From Melghirimyces profundicolus (GTDB taxonomy: Bacteria > Bacillota > Bacilli > Thermoactinomycetales > DSM-45169): a stretch of 64,000 nucleotides of DNA. This document shows positions 35,042-42,984 of this stretch, in pieces (within the stretch, counting starts at the first letter, position 1; each line of letters begins with the position of its first letter). Location of the stretch: contig NZ_QBKR01000019.1 of the NCBI RefSeq assembly GCF_003054245.1, positions 1 through 64,000 of the forward strand. The letters run 5' to 3'. The position numbers were made by a program, and so were the translations under genes. Under the pieces are notes generated by a model that made no database searches, was not told the origin of the DNA, and saw nothing but the letters and a program-made list of their open reading frames with translations.

Positions 35042-36454
35042 TCAAACCCAGCCCAGTCCCCGCACGACCTGAGCCACGGTGAAGGTGACTCCGATGGCGA
35101 TCCCCGTCGGGATGGCAAAGGCGAGGAAGGTCCATTTGGGGCTTTTGGTCTCTTTGTAGATATTGAAAAGGGTGGTTCCGCAGGGGTAGTGGAGAAGGGA
35201 GAAGAGCATCATGTTGAGTGCCGTCAGCCAGGTCCACCCATGGTCCAGAAAGATTTGCTTCAAGGCGGCCATGTCCTCCACTTCGGTCATTGCCCCCGTG
35301 GAGAGATATCCCATCAGCAGGATGGGAAGGACGATTTCGTTGGCCGGCAAACCGAGGATGAACGCCATCAGGATGTACCCGTCCAGCCCCAGCGCCCGGG
35401 CGAAGGGATCCAGGAATGCGACGATATGCTCCAAGATGCTCATGTCCCCGACGAAGAGGTTGGCCAGGATCCAGGTGATCACCCCGGCCGGGGCGGCGAT
35501 GATGACCGCCCGCTTGAGGACGAACAGGGATTTGTCGAGGGTGGCCCGGATCACGGTGTTCCAGAACTTCGGACGGCGGTAGGGGGGAAGCTCCAGCGTA
35601 TAGTGGGTGGGAACCCCTCTCAGGGCCGTTTTGGAAAGCACCCAGGAGACCGTCAGGGTAACGACGATCCCGAAGAGCACGATGCCCAAGACCACGGCGG
35701 CGGTGACGAAGGTTTGCAGCCCGCTGGCCACTCCGGCGGCCATAAACAGGGAGGAGAGCACGATCAATGTGGGCCACCGTCCGTTGCAAGGGACGAAGTT
35801 GTTGGTCAGGATGGCCAGCATCCGTTCCCGGGGGGATTCGATGATCCGCGTGGACATAATGGCCGCCGCGTTGCATCCGAAGCCCATCGCCATGGTCAGG
35901 GACTGTTTCCCATGTCCGCCGGACCGCTTAAACAGACGGTCCATGTTGAAGGCGACCCGGGGGAGATAGCCGAAGTTTTCCAGGAGGGCGAACACCGGGA
36001 AGAAGATGGCCATCGGCGGCAGCATCACACTGACCACCCAGGAAATGCCCCGGTACAGACCCAGAACCAACAGACCGTGCAACCAGTCGGGTGCGTGCAC
36101 CGCTTGAAACGCGAGGGTGATATAACCCTCCAACCAGGCGAAGGTTTCGGCCAGCATCGACGACGGGACGTTGGCTCCGGCGATGGTCAGCCAGAAGACT
36201 GTGGCCAGCATGGCCAGCATGATGGGGTAGCCCCAGATCTTGGACGTTAAGATGCGATCCAACCTTTCGGAATGCTGCCGTTGTTGTCGGTCCGTGTATT
36301 GGACCACGTCGCCCACGATGGCTCGGCTGGTTTTATAAATGCTGGAGACCATGTTGTCCCGGTTGTCCGGGTCCGCCAAAGACCGGGCTTTGGAAGCCAG
36401 GGTGTCCAGCTGGTTATGCTTCGGCCGGATAAGGGGGTTGAGCGATGGCTCCAT
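35042..36454 (-). CDS. feoB: FeoB membrane domain encoded as a separate protein
   Basis: 470-residue integral membrane protein equal to the helical linker plus permease part of FeoB. After a soluble N terminus (about 1-70) come the gate motifs LGLYRGISWVVSVMLPPMAIFFP and SLTMAMGFGCNAAAIMSTR; the Cys in GFGCN is the conserved FeoB Cys. The gene has its own strong ribosome site (AAGGAGG, nine-base spacing) placed inside the 3' end of the GTPase gene, with a 41-base out-of-frame overlap. This is therefore a genuine split rather than a random frameshift. Works with the GTPase gene and FeoA in Fe(II) uptake. Confidence 0.88.
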   Translation of the reverse strand: MEPSLNPLIRPKHNQLDTLASKARSLADPDNRDNMVSSIYKTSRAIVGDVVQYTDRQQRQHSERLDRILTSKIWGYPIMLAMLATVFWLTIAGANVPSSMLAETFAWLEGYITLAFQAVHAPDWLHGLLVLGLYRGISWVVSVMLPPMAIFFPVFALLENFGYLPRVAFNMDRLFKRSGGHGKQSLTMAMGFGCNAAAIMSTRIIESPRERMLAILTNNFVPCNGRWPTLIVLSSLFMAAGVASGLQTFVTAAVVLGIVLFGIVVTLTVSWVLSKTALRGVPTHYTLELPPYRRPKFWNTVIRATLDKSLFVLKRAVIIAAPAGVITWILANLFVGDMSILEHIVAFLDPFARALGLDGYILMAFILGLPANEIVLPILLMGYLSTGAMTEVEDMAALKQIFLDHGWTWLTALNMMLFSLLHYPCGTTLFNIYKETKSPKWTFLAFAIPTGIAIGVTFTVAQVVRGLGWV

Positions 36455-37211
36455 CGGTGGATTCCTCCTTTCCGATCCGCTTTTTAAGGGCCTCCGTCAG
36501 GGAAGGATCCCCGTCCAGCAACCGGAGAGCGATCCAACGGCTCGGCAGATCGTTCCCGAAGATTGTCCGGATATCCGCCTCGATCGTTTTAATTTTCTCT
36601 TCCATTTCATCACTGTACCGGATCCGGAAAGGCCGGGTCTGGATGTGTCCACGGGCCACCCCTTCGACGGTCTCCTTCAGTTCCGTCAGTCCCTTGCCGT
36701 CCCGGGCCGCTGTTTTCACCACCGGGACCCCCAGCTTGGAGGAGAGTTTCCGGTCATCGATCCGGATGCCCTTCCGGTTGGCTTCATCCATCAGGTTGAG
36801 GCAAACGACCACCCGTTCGGACATTTCCAGGACCTGCAGGGCAAGGTTGAGGTTCCGTTCCAGGGAGGTGGCGTCCAGGACGACGACGGTGACGTCCGGT
36901 TGTTCAAAGACGATGTAATCCCGGGCCACTTCTTCGTCCGCCGAGTTGGAGTAAAGGGAATACGTGCCCGGAAGATCGATCACCGTGTAGGTCACATCCT
37001 TGAAAGAATACGTTCCCTCGGCACGGAGGACGGTTTTGCCCGGCCAGTTGCCGGTATGTTGCCGCAGTCCGGTCAAGGCGTTGAAGAGCGTACTCTTCCC
37101 GGTGTTGGGGTTGCCGGCGAGTGCGACGCGAAAGCGGGTGGTTTTCCCCTTTTGATCGGAAGGATTCTTATGATGGCAGGATGCGCCGTTTTCGCAACAA
37201 TGCCGCATCAT
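36414..37211 (-). CDS. feoB: FeoB GTPase domain encoded as a separate protein
   Basis: 265-residue soluble G protein. N-terminal Cys/His-rich MRHCCENGASCHHK may bind metal. G1 GNPNTGKSTLFNAL, G2 with the switch Thr near WPGKTV, G3 DLPGTYSLY and G4 NLMDEA are all intact; residues about 170-265 form the GDI-like helical region, ending where normal FeoB would continue into the membrane. The start overlaps feoA by four bases (ATGA), so feoA, GTPase and permease are coupled. Standard FeoB is one chain of about 650-750 residues. Confidence 0.9.
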   Translation of the reverse strand: MMRHCCENGASCHHKNPSDQKGKTTRFRVALAGNPNTGKSTLFNALTGLRQHTGNWPGKTVLRAEGTYSFKDVTYTVIDLPGTYSLYSNSADEEVARDYIVFEQPDVTVVVLDATSLERNLNLALQVLEMSERVVVCLNLMDEANRKGIRIDDRKLSSKLGVPVVKTAARDGKGLTELKETVEGVARGHIQTRPFRIRYSDEMEEKIKTIEADIRTIFGNDLPSRWIALRLLDGDPSLTEALKKRIGKEESTDGAIAQPPYPAEA

Positions 37212-37456
37212 CCTTCACCTCCCGGGAGTTCCCCGAAGATCTTGGAGCTTTCTTCTTTCCGCAAAGCGATTGTCGTATGGCTCACCCGAAAAGCGACGGG
37301 GTCACCCAGTGGGCTTTTCTGCAACACATAGACCTCCGCTCCCGGTACGAACCCCAAGTCCAGCAACCGACGGCGCATGGTTCCGTTGAGTTCCAGCCGC
37401 CGGATGCGAAGGGTTTGGCCCGGGACGGCTTCAGACAGTGGAATAACGGTAGTCAT
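37208..37456 (-). CDS. feoA: FeoA, iron transport accessory protein
   Basis: 82-residue SH3-like protein (IPLSEAVPGQTLRI, LLDLGFVPGAEVYVLQKSPLGDPVAFRV) that supports FeoB. ATG 37456 (RBS GGAGGG) is used; upstream in-frame ATGs lie in the operator region. First gene of the three-gene Fe(II) uptake operon. Confidence 0.92.
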   Translation of the reverse strand: MTTVIPLSEAVPGQTLRIRRLELNGTMRRRLLDLGFVPGAEVYVLQKSPLGDPVAFRVSHTTIALRKEESSKIFGELPGGEG

Positions 37457-37483
37457 GCCGGTTCCCTCCGTGTGTTTCAGGCA

Positions 37484-37505
37484 AAAAATGCCCATAAGCA
37501 TTTTT
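37484..37505. promoter_or_regulatory. Dyad operator upstream of feoA, site 1
   Basis: Perfect inverted repeat AAAAATGC-CCATAA-GCATTTTT, 28 bases before the feoA start. Its ATGCCCATAAGCAT core parallels the mntA site TTGCCCTTAAGCAA, implying a common DtxR/MntR-family regulator. Confidence 0.65.
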
Positions 37506-37541
37506 GTTTTATAAAGCAATTATTTTTTCTCGGGGAAATTA

Positions 37542-37560
37542 TTTTTGCCCTGATGCAACA
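37542..37560. promoter_or_regulatory. Operator-like site upstream of feoA, site 2
   Basis: TTTTTGCCCTGATGCAACA. Read on minus, TTGCATCAGGGCAAAA aligns with TTGCTTAAGGGCAAAA at the mntA site. Confidence 0.55.
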
Positions 37561-37758
37561 ACTCTTACCTCATATTTTATGTGGGAGGGCGGATTTGTGT
37601 CAACAAAATCCGATTTCCAGGTCGCATTAAAAATCCGGCGGAATCACCGCCGGCGAGGTCATGGATTGGGCATATGAACCGGTGGTGTTCCGGTGAAATG
37701 CGAACATCGATCAGACCCGTTGGACGGTGTGAGCCCCACTCACGGGACCGTCCAGTGT
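37561..37758. other. Non-coding stretch between feoA leader and a small gene
   Basis: Contains two inverted repeats: CCGGCGGAATCACCGCCGG (about 37630-37650) and TGGACGGT...ACCGTCCA (about 37719-37753). Neither has a following T run; the second lies at the 3' end of the small minus-strand gene. No credible reading frame was seen. Confidence 0.5.
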
Positions 37759-37965
37759 TTATGGATTCCCGGTGTTGTCCTTCTTCGATATTTTCTCTTC
37801 CCGTTTCAACTCCTCCCGGTCATAAGGGGTGGGGCCGTAGGATTCCTGAATGGAAGAAGTGACGGCGTGGGGGTTGTCTTCGCCCGGGTTCCGGATCCCT
37901 TCGTCGGAATAAGCCAACCGATGTCGGTTGTCGGTGTGGGTCCGTTGTTTTTCAGGTGTCATCAT
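37759..37965 (-). CDS. Small hydrophilic hypothetical protein
   Basis: 68 residues starting MMTPEKQRTHTDNRHRLAY, very polar, with no membrane segment and no Cys. A good ribosome site (AAAGGAG, five bases) precedes the first ATG, which supports translation. The Ser/Thr/Glu/Asp-rich composition resembles small sporulation or stress proteins, but I do not recognise a family. It is transcribed alone. Confidence 0.55.
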   Translation of the reverse strand: MMTPEKQRTHTDNRHRLAYSDEGIRNPGEDNPHAVTSSIQESYGPTPYDREELKREEKISKKDNTGNP

Positions 37966-38097
37966 GGCAACTCCTTTCTTCCATGCTTACGGTGAGTTTG
38001 TGCCAAAAGGGGGGGATCTACCCGGAGACCGGGGTATAAACCCTGCCGCAATGGGAATCATGGAACAAGATTGGAGTTTTCGGAGAGGGGGGGGCCG

Positions 38098-38460
38098 ATG
38101 CTTCACGGCAAACTTCTGCTGGTCAAATTCATCGCCACGTATCTCAGCCTGATCATCGCCTTGGGTTGGGTGCAGAATTTAAACTGGCTCCATCTGGCCG
38201 TCGTCAGTCTGGTCCTGACGGTGGTGGGCTACATCCTCGGGGAAGTTTGGATCCTTCCCCATGTCAACAACACCGTCCTGACCCTGGTGGACGTTGTTCT
38301 CGCCCTTCTGGTCATCGGGTTTGTGGGAAACCGGCTGTATGCCATGGACCTGACCCTGACCAACCTTTCTTTTTTCCTTGGAGCGGCGTTGTTTATCGCG
38401 GTGGTGGAATGGATCATCCATGCATATGTTCAGAAAAATGTGCTGAAGAGAGCGTTGTGA
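38098..38460 (+). CDS. DUF2512 (YndM-like) membrane protein
   Basis: 120-residue protein with four predicted helices (LLVKFIATYLSLIIALGW; LAVVSLVLTVVGYILGE; LTLVDVVLALLVIGFVG; FLGAALFIAVVEWIIHAYV). The pattern matches the DUF2512 family found in spore formers, function unknown. Start ATG 38098 after GGAGAGGGGGGGG. Confidence 0.8.
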   Translation: MLHGKLLLVKFIATYLSLIIALGWVQNLNWLHLAVVSLVLTVVGYILGEVWILPHVNNTVLTLVDVVLALLVIGFVGNRLYAMDLTLTNLSFFLGAALFIAVVEWIIHAYVQKNVLKRAL

Positions 38461-38682
38461 CACCTGTTGGGGATCACCGACCGGCTATTCGGCCGGTTTT
38501 TTCTTTGCAACTTTTCCGCAAGATTTCTGTTACCTTGCACATGAAAAGAAAGCCGTCTCTTCTTTCGCTGATCCTTCTTTCACCCCTGGAGTCCTGGTGG
38601 GTTACAACACCTCCGGACAGGAAAATATGGACAACGAAAATAAAGATCAAGAGATAGAGAAGAGAATCTGTGAAGCAACCCA

Positions 38683-38725
38683 AAAAAAGCGAACCGTCCT
38701 CTCCAAGGACGGTTCGCTTTTTTGT
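38683..38725. terminator. Bidirectional terminator
   Basis: AAAAAAGCGAACCGTCCT / AGGACGGTTCGCTTTTTT between the DUF2512 gene and the Gln-rich gene, which converge. Confidence 0.92.
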
Positions 38726-38741
38726 CGGCACAGGGTTTTGT

Positions 38742-39194
38742 TTATTGGGGCAGGCGTTGTTGGTTGGCGGCTTGCCGGTTCTGTTGACGCACTTGTTGGA
38801 CGTCGGTTTGGCTGTAAGCCGGAACCGTATTTTGACCGGCGTAGGACTGTGCGTTCCTGTAAGCTTGCTGCCCGTAAACCTGCTGAGCCTGAGGTTGAGG
38901 TTGGGCACCCCCATAGGCTTGAGGCTGGGCGCCGTAGTTTTGAGGTTGAGCGTAGTTTTGAGCTTGGGCTTGGACCTGGGGAATCGCTCCCTGCAGCTGT
39001 TGGGCGGCTTGCTGGACCTGGTTGAGTTGTTGGACGGCGTTTTGCTCGCGGGCTGCGAAGTTGGGTGCGGATTGGCCCTGCTGGAACTGAAGGGCATTTT
39101 GTGCTTCCTGCTGCTGCAGCTGTTGGGCAATCTGTCGGATCTGCTGAAGTGCTTGCTGTGCCTGGTTAGCGGCATTTTCAATTCGATGCGGCAT
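38742..39194 (-). CDS. Gln/Ala-rich low-complexity protein, possible spore coat component
   Basis: 150 residues with about one third Gln plus many Ala, Asn and Tyr (for example QALQQIRQIAQQLQQQEAQ; YGAQPQAYGGAQPQPQ). Residues 1-75 have an amphipathic, coiled-coil-like pattern; the rest is disordered with YG repeats. No signal peptide and no Cys. Strong ribosome site AAGGAGG. Such composition is common in spore coat and exosporium proteins of Bacillales; this is only a compositional argument. Confidence 0.65.
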   Translation of the reverse strand: MPHRIENAANQAQQALQQIRQIAQQLQQQEAQNALQFQQGQSAPNFAAREQNAVQQLNQVQQAAQQLQGAIPQVQAQAQNYAQPQNYGAQPQAYGGAQPQPQAQQVYGQQAYRNAQSYAGQNTVPAYSQTDVQQVRQQNRQAANQQRLPQ

Positions 39195-39446
39195 GATGAG
39201 AATCCTCCTTGTGCTTGAATTACAGAAAGTATGGTCTCTCGGAAATGGACGAAGTATGCGGAAATGGACGGTGAGGTAAAAGTTGGAACAAGGTGCGGGG
39301 GATCGAGGCCGGTTTTTGTCCCAAACAGGGATTCCACCTGCCGAAAAGATGGAAACGGGGATGGTCGGAGGGGTTCGACAGAAAAAGGAAAGGACATGCC
39401 GGACTCCCTGTTGAAAGAGATCATGATCCCCGTGATCCGCCGTTGT
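39195..39446. other. Gap between the Gln-rich and lipoprotein genes
   Basis: About 250 bases upstream of the Gln-rich gene on minus. No terminator, RNA gene or plausible small gene was recognised. Confidence 0.4.
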
Positions 39447-39920
39447 TCAGGGGTTCTCCACCCGTTTCCAGGTGAGGGCGGGATATTCCCGGACATACCG
39501 CTGGTAGGCATCGTTACTGATGTAGCCGCCCCGGGTTTTGTCGTAGTTCTGTTCAAACTTGACCACCTTCCATCCAGTGGGCGACCGCTGGACACGGACT
39601 TTGTAATCCCGCTTGTCCGATGGGCGGTGGATCAGGATGGTTTTGGATGCCATCTGGGAATCGGTGGGGGAGACGGTGACCAGGATGGGCGGGTTTTTTC
39701 TCTCCGTGTCGGCGGTCTGTGCCACCCTCCAGCGAAGATCGGTTTCATCCTGCCGGTTTTGCAGCATCCGGCCCGAGTGGTTCATGTCCCCTTCCACCCA
39801 AACCTCTTTGTAGAAGTCGACGGCCGCCCTTTCCGGGGCGGAAAGGCGGTTTCCTGCGCAACCGGTGACCAGAGCCGCCAACAGGAGCATCTTGATTCCG
39901 TATCGCATGGGTTCCTTCAT
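39447..39920 (-). CDS. Hypothetical lipoprotein
   Basis: 157 residues with a lipoprotein signal peptide: MKEPMRYGIKMLLLAALVTG with lipobox VTGC at about residues 18-21. The mature part starts NRLSAPERAAVDFYKEVWVEGD and resembles NTF2-like/DUF4878-type lipoproteins (a helix followed by a curved sheet: YKVRVQRSPTGWKVVKFE), but that is uncertain. Expected on the outer face of the membrane. Single gene, divergent from ruvC. Confidence 0.7.
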   Translation of the reverse strand: MKEPMRYGIKMLLLAALVTGCAGNRLSAPERAAVDFYKEVWVEGDMNHSGRMLQNRQDETDLRWRVAQTADTERKNPPILVTVSPTDSQMASKTILIHRPSDKRDYKVRVQRSPTGWKVVKFEQNYDKTRGGYISNDAYQRYVREYPALTWKRVENP

Positions 39921-40054
39921 GTTGGCACCCCTTATATTGATTTATGATTAGTCATTTGCGGGAGAGAAGGAAATCATGCGGTGGGCGGCCCTTTTTCTCC
40001 ATTGTCGAAAATAAGATGGAAAGGATGGGAAGGGTCATAACTGGGTCGGAAGTA

Positions 40055-40063
40055 TGATATAAT
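40055..40063 (+). promoter_or_regulatory. Extended -10 promoter of ruvC
   Basis: TGATATAAT (extended -10) about 50 bases before the ruvC GTG; no good -35 hexamer. Confidence 0.55.
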
Positions 40064-40114
40064 CAAGCAGTTGCAAAGAAGAGAATGAATGTTCGCGAAT
40101 GGGGAGGAAAAGGC

Positions 40115-40621
40115 GTGAGGATTATGGGGATCGACCCAGGGATCGCCATCGTCGGTTACGGGGTGATCGACCGGCGGGGGAACCGGTTGACCCCGATCGA
40201 TTACGGAAGCATCCAGACGGAAGCGGGGCTTCCGACGGGGACCCGACTCAAACAGATTTATGATGGGGCCACAACGCTGCTGAGACGGTACAAGCCCGAT
40301 GTGGTGGCCATCGAGAAGCTGTTTTTCAACCGGAATGTCACGACCGCCTTTACCGTGGGTCAGGCCCGCGGGGTGATGATGCTGGCGGCGGAAGAAGCCG
40401 GTGCCCCCATTACCGAGTACACTCCCCTCCAGGTGAAGATGGCGGTGGTGGGATACGGACAGGCGCAAAAGCGGCAGATTCAGGAGATGGTTCGGATGCT
40501 TCTGGGTCTGTCCGATATTCCGAAGCCCGACGACGTGGCCGACGCCCTGGGAGTGGCCATCTGCCAGGCCCACTCCACCACGTTTACGGACCGGGTTGGA
40601 GGGGGGAGGAGACGAAAATGA
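40115..40621 (+). CDS. ruvC: Holliday junction resolvase RuvC
   Basis: 168-residue endonuclease that cuts Holliday junctions with RuvAB. Catalytic acidic residues appear in RIMGIDPGIAIVGYG, VAIEKLFFNRN and KPDDVADALGVAICQA. GTG 40115 has GGGGAGG seven bases upstream. B. subtilis lacks RuvC (it uses RecU), whereas this genome has it ahead of ruvA, as in Clostridia and proteobacteria. Overlaps ruvA by four bases. Confidence 0.95.
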   Translation: MRIMGIDPGIAIVGYGVIDRRGNRLTPIDYGSIQTEAGLPTGTRLKQIYDGATTLLRRYKPDVVAIEKLFFNRNVTTAFTVGQARGVMMLAAEEAGAPITEYTPLQVKMAVVGYGQAQKRQIQEMVRMLLGLSDIPKPDDVADALGVAICQAHSTTFTDRVGGGRRRK

Positions 40622-41229
40622 TTGACTACATACGGGGAAAGGTGGTATATCACACCCTGGACGCGGTGGTTGTGGAAGTGAAAGGAGTGGGGTACCGGAT
40701 TTTTTGTGCCAATCCCTTCGAATGGGGGGAAGGGGAAGAGGTCCGGGTATATACCCATCAGGTGGTCCGGGAAGACGCCCACCTGCTGTACGGGTTCCAA
40801 GACCGGGTGACCCGGGATCTTTTCCGGATGTTGCTGGAGGTGTCCGGGATCGGGCCAAAGGTGGCTCTCTCCATCACCGCGGCCGGCTCGCCGGAGCGGC
40901 TGGCGGAAGCGGTGGAGCAGGAGAACCTGAACGTTCTCACCCGGCTTCCGGGAATCGGAAAAAAAACGGCCCAACGGCTCGTGCTGGATCTCAAGGATAA
41001 GTTGAGAAAGGCGGAGTGGGCCCGGCCGCTTTCCCGGTCACCGGAACCCGCAGGGAGGCTGTCGGGTGAAGGGCGTGCCCTGGAAGCGATTGAAGCCCTT
41101 AAGGCCCTGGGATATAATGAGGAAGAAGCTTCCCGTTCCGTCCGGGAGGCCCGGGAAGGATTCGGTGAGCGGGAACCCGGCCTTGACGAGTGGATCAAAC
41201 GCGCGCTTCAGCTTTCGATGAAGGGCTAA
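40618..41229 (+). CDS. ruvA: Holliday junction DNA helicase subunit RuvA
   Basis: 203-residue junction-binding protein: OB-fold domain I (MIDYIRGKVVYHTLDAVVVE), two helix-hairpin-helix motifs (LLEVSGIGPKVALS; LTRLPGIGKKTAQRL) and C-terminal domain III (ALEAIEALKALGYNEEEA) which contacts RuvB. Its stop is immediately followed by repeat copy C. Confidence 0.96.
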   Translation: MIDYIRGKVVYHTLDAVVVEVKGVGYRIFCANPFEWGEGEEVRVYTHQVVREDAHLLYGFQDRVTRDLFRMLLEVSGIGPKVALSITAAGSPERLAEAVEQENLNVLTRLPGIGKKTAQRLVLDLKDKLRKAEWARPLSRSPEPAGRLSGEGRALEAIEALKALGYNEEEASRSVREAREGFGEREPGLDEWIKRALQLSMKG

Positions 41230-41478
41230 AAGTATTGTGGAAAAGTGAGCGGCAGCGTTTACCCAAAGCCGCTCCGGCTGCTGTCCTGCAGAGATGTGGC
41301 ACTGTCCGCTCCGAATCATCCTGCTGCGGGCAGGGGCAAACGCCTTCGGATGCAACACAGAGAAGCTTTTGCCCCTGAACACCCTTGCAGGCTGATTCTC
41401 CGCTGGGCAGGACAGCAAAGTCGCTATTTCGGGTAAACGCTTCCCTTCTTCTGAGCCTAAAAGTAAATCACAACGCTT
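41230..41478 (+). repeat. Interspersed palindromic element, copy C (no 53-bp module)
   Basis: The shortest full copy, 249 bp. It runs AAGTATTGTGG...ATCACAACGCTT and shows the nested pairing clearly: GCGTTTACCC with GGGTAAACGC, TGCTGTCCTGC with GCAGGACAGCA, GAATCATCCTGC with GCAGGCTGATTC, CAGGGGCAAA with TTTGCCCCTG. The loop is about 30 bases. It begins at the ruvA stop and ends two bases before the ruvB ribosome site, separating two genes that are usually coupled. Confidence 0.92.
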
Positions 41479-41493
41479 CAAGGGGGATGCGGG

Positions 41494-42492
41494 ATGGATG
41501 AACGAATTGTTTCTTCCCACCTGTCGGCGGAAGACGAACCGGTGGACCTCAGCCTGCGTCCCCGGTATCTGGATGATTACATCGGTCAGACGCGGGTGAA
41601 GGAAAACCTGAAAGTTTACATAGAAGCGGCCCGGATGCGGGGGGACACTCTGGATCATGTGTTGCTGTACGGTCCGCCCGGTCTGGGGAAAACCACTTTG
41701 TCCCATATCATTGCCAATGAGATGGGGGTCCATGTTCGCACCACCTCGGGTCCGGCCATCGAGCGTCCGGGAGATCTGGCTGCGATCCTGACGAATCTGG
41801 AACAGGGAGACCTCCTTTTCATCGATGAGATCCACCGCCTCAACCGGAGCGTGGAGGAAGTCCTCTATCCCGCGATGGAGGATTTCGCCCTCGACATCGT
41901 GATCGGGAAGGGGCCCAGCGCCCGATCCGTCCGTCTCGATTTGCCCCCTTTCACCCTGGTGGGGGCGACCACCCGGGCGGGCTCCCTCTCCTCGCCCCTG
42001 AGAGATCGGTTCGGGGTGGTCAGCCGGCTGGAGTATTACACGCCGGAGGAGTTGACTCTGATCGTGATGCGGGCGGCCGACTTGTTGCAGGTGACGATCC
42101 GGGAGGACGGGGCGGAGGAAATCGCCTGCCGGGCACGGGGTACCCCCCGAGTGGCCAATCGTCTCCTGAAACGCGTTCGGGATTTTGTCCAGGTGCAGGG
42201 AGACGGGGTGATTACGTCAGTCACCGCCCGTGACGCATTGGACCGGATCCAAGTGGACAAACTGGGACTGGATGAAGTGGACCATAAACTTCTGAAATCC
42301 ATCATGGAGCACTTCGGCGGGGGGCCGGTCGGTTTGGAAACGATCGCGGCCACGATCGGGGAAGAGTCCCATACGGTGGAAGATGTTTACGAACCTTACC
42401 TGATGCAGACCGGTCTTCTGCAGCGGACCCCCCGGGGTCGGATGGTGACCCCCCGCTGTTACCAACATTTTGGGGTGGAGTTGCCGAAATGA
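41494..42492 (+). CDS. ruvB: Holliday junction DNA helicase motor RuvB
   Basis: 332-residue AAA+ ATPase driving branch migration. Walker [13 protein letters not shown] (about 58-69), Walker [13 protein letters not shown], sensor 1 [19 protein letters not shown], and the C-terminal winged helix ending [26 protein letters not shown] directly after the repeat. Translation start at ATG 41494. Confidence 0.97.
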   Translation: MDERIVSSHLSAEDEPVDLSLRPRYLDDYIGQTRVKENLKVYIEAARMRGDTLDHVLLYGPPGLGKTTLSHIIANEMGVHVRTTSGPAIERPGDLAAILTNLEQGDLLFIDEIHRLNRSVEEVLYPAMEDFALDIVIGKGPSARSVRLDLPPFTLVGATTRAGSLSSPLRDRFGVVSRLEYYTPEELTLIVMRAADLLQVTIREDGAEEIACRARGTPRVANRLLKRVRDFVQVQGDGVITSVTARDALDRIQVDKLGLDEVDHKLLKSIMEHFGGGPVGLETIAATIGEESHTVEDVYEPYLMQTGLLQRTPRGRMVTPRCYQHFGVELPK

Positions 42493-42707
42493 GTCCGATG
42501 CCAAAAATGCTGATCTTCCTCGGGGTGCTTTTGGTGGCGGTGGGCCTGATCTGGCAATTGGGCGGCCGTTTCTTCAACCTGGGGCGCCTGCCCGGGGACA
42601 TCGTGGTCGAGAAGGAAAACTTCAAGTTTTATTTTCCGGTGGTAACCAGTATCATCATCAGCGTGGTGCTGTCCCTCCTGCTGTACCTGTTTCGCCTGTT
42701 CCGGTGA
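42489..42707 (+). CDS. DUF2905 small membrane protein
   Basis: 72 residues with two helices ([39 protein letters not shown]) around the conserved [20 protein letters not shown] segment of DUF2905. Overlaps ruvB by four bases. Function unknown; often next to ruvB in Bacillales. Confidence 0.88.
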   Translation: MSPMPKMLIFLGVLLVAVGLIWQLGGRFFNLGRLPGDIVVEKENFKFYFPVVTSIIISVVLSLLLYLFRLFR

Positions 42708-42730
42708 GAGCGCAGGTTGAAAGGAGAAAT

Positions 42731-42773
42731 CGAGAGTCCATCCGCAGCGCTGGATGGACTCTCGCGGTTTTTG
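42731..42773 (+). terminator. Terminator of the ruv operon
   Basis: CGAGAGTCCATCC / GGATGGACTCTCG, then CGGTTTTT. Confidence 0.9.
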
Positions 42774-42984
42774 ACCAGACCGTATCGGACGCAACGCGGG
42801 TTACGGGATCGGCCCATGAGGAAAGGGGGGGCTCGGTCCCGAACAGAGATCATTTCCCGCTTTACTTCTCACCTCTTGCCATATACGATAGATGAGCGGT
42901 GACGGGGACAACAGATCGGTTTCCCGTTCTTGTGACCGATGGACGGATCTTTTGCCTTGAATTTTTTCGATTGGAGAAAGACCC

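Noticed and set aside
35042-37211. feoB pseudogene by frameshift
   Set aside because: The permease part has its own start and strong ribosome site and both halves are intact.
38474-39595. 373-residue minus-strand frame
   Set aside because: Crosses a strong terminator and overlaps the Gln-rich gene; Ser/Pro/Thr-rich nonsense.
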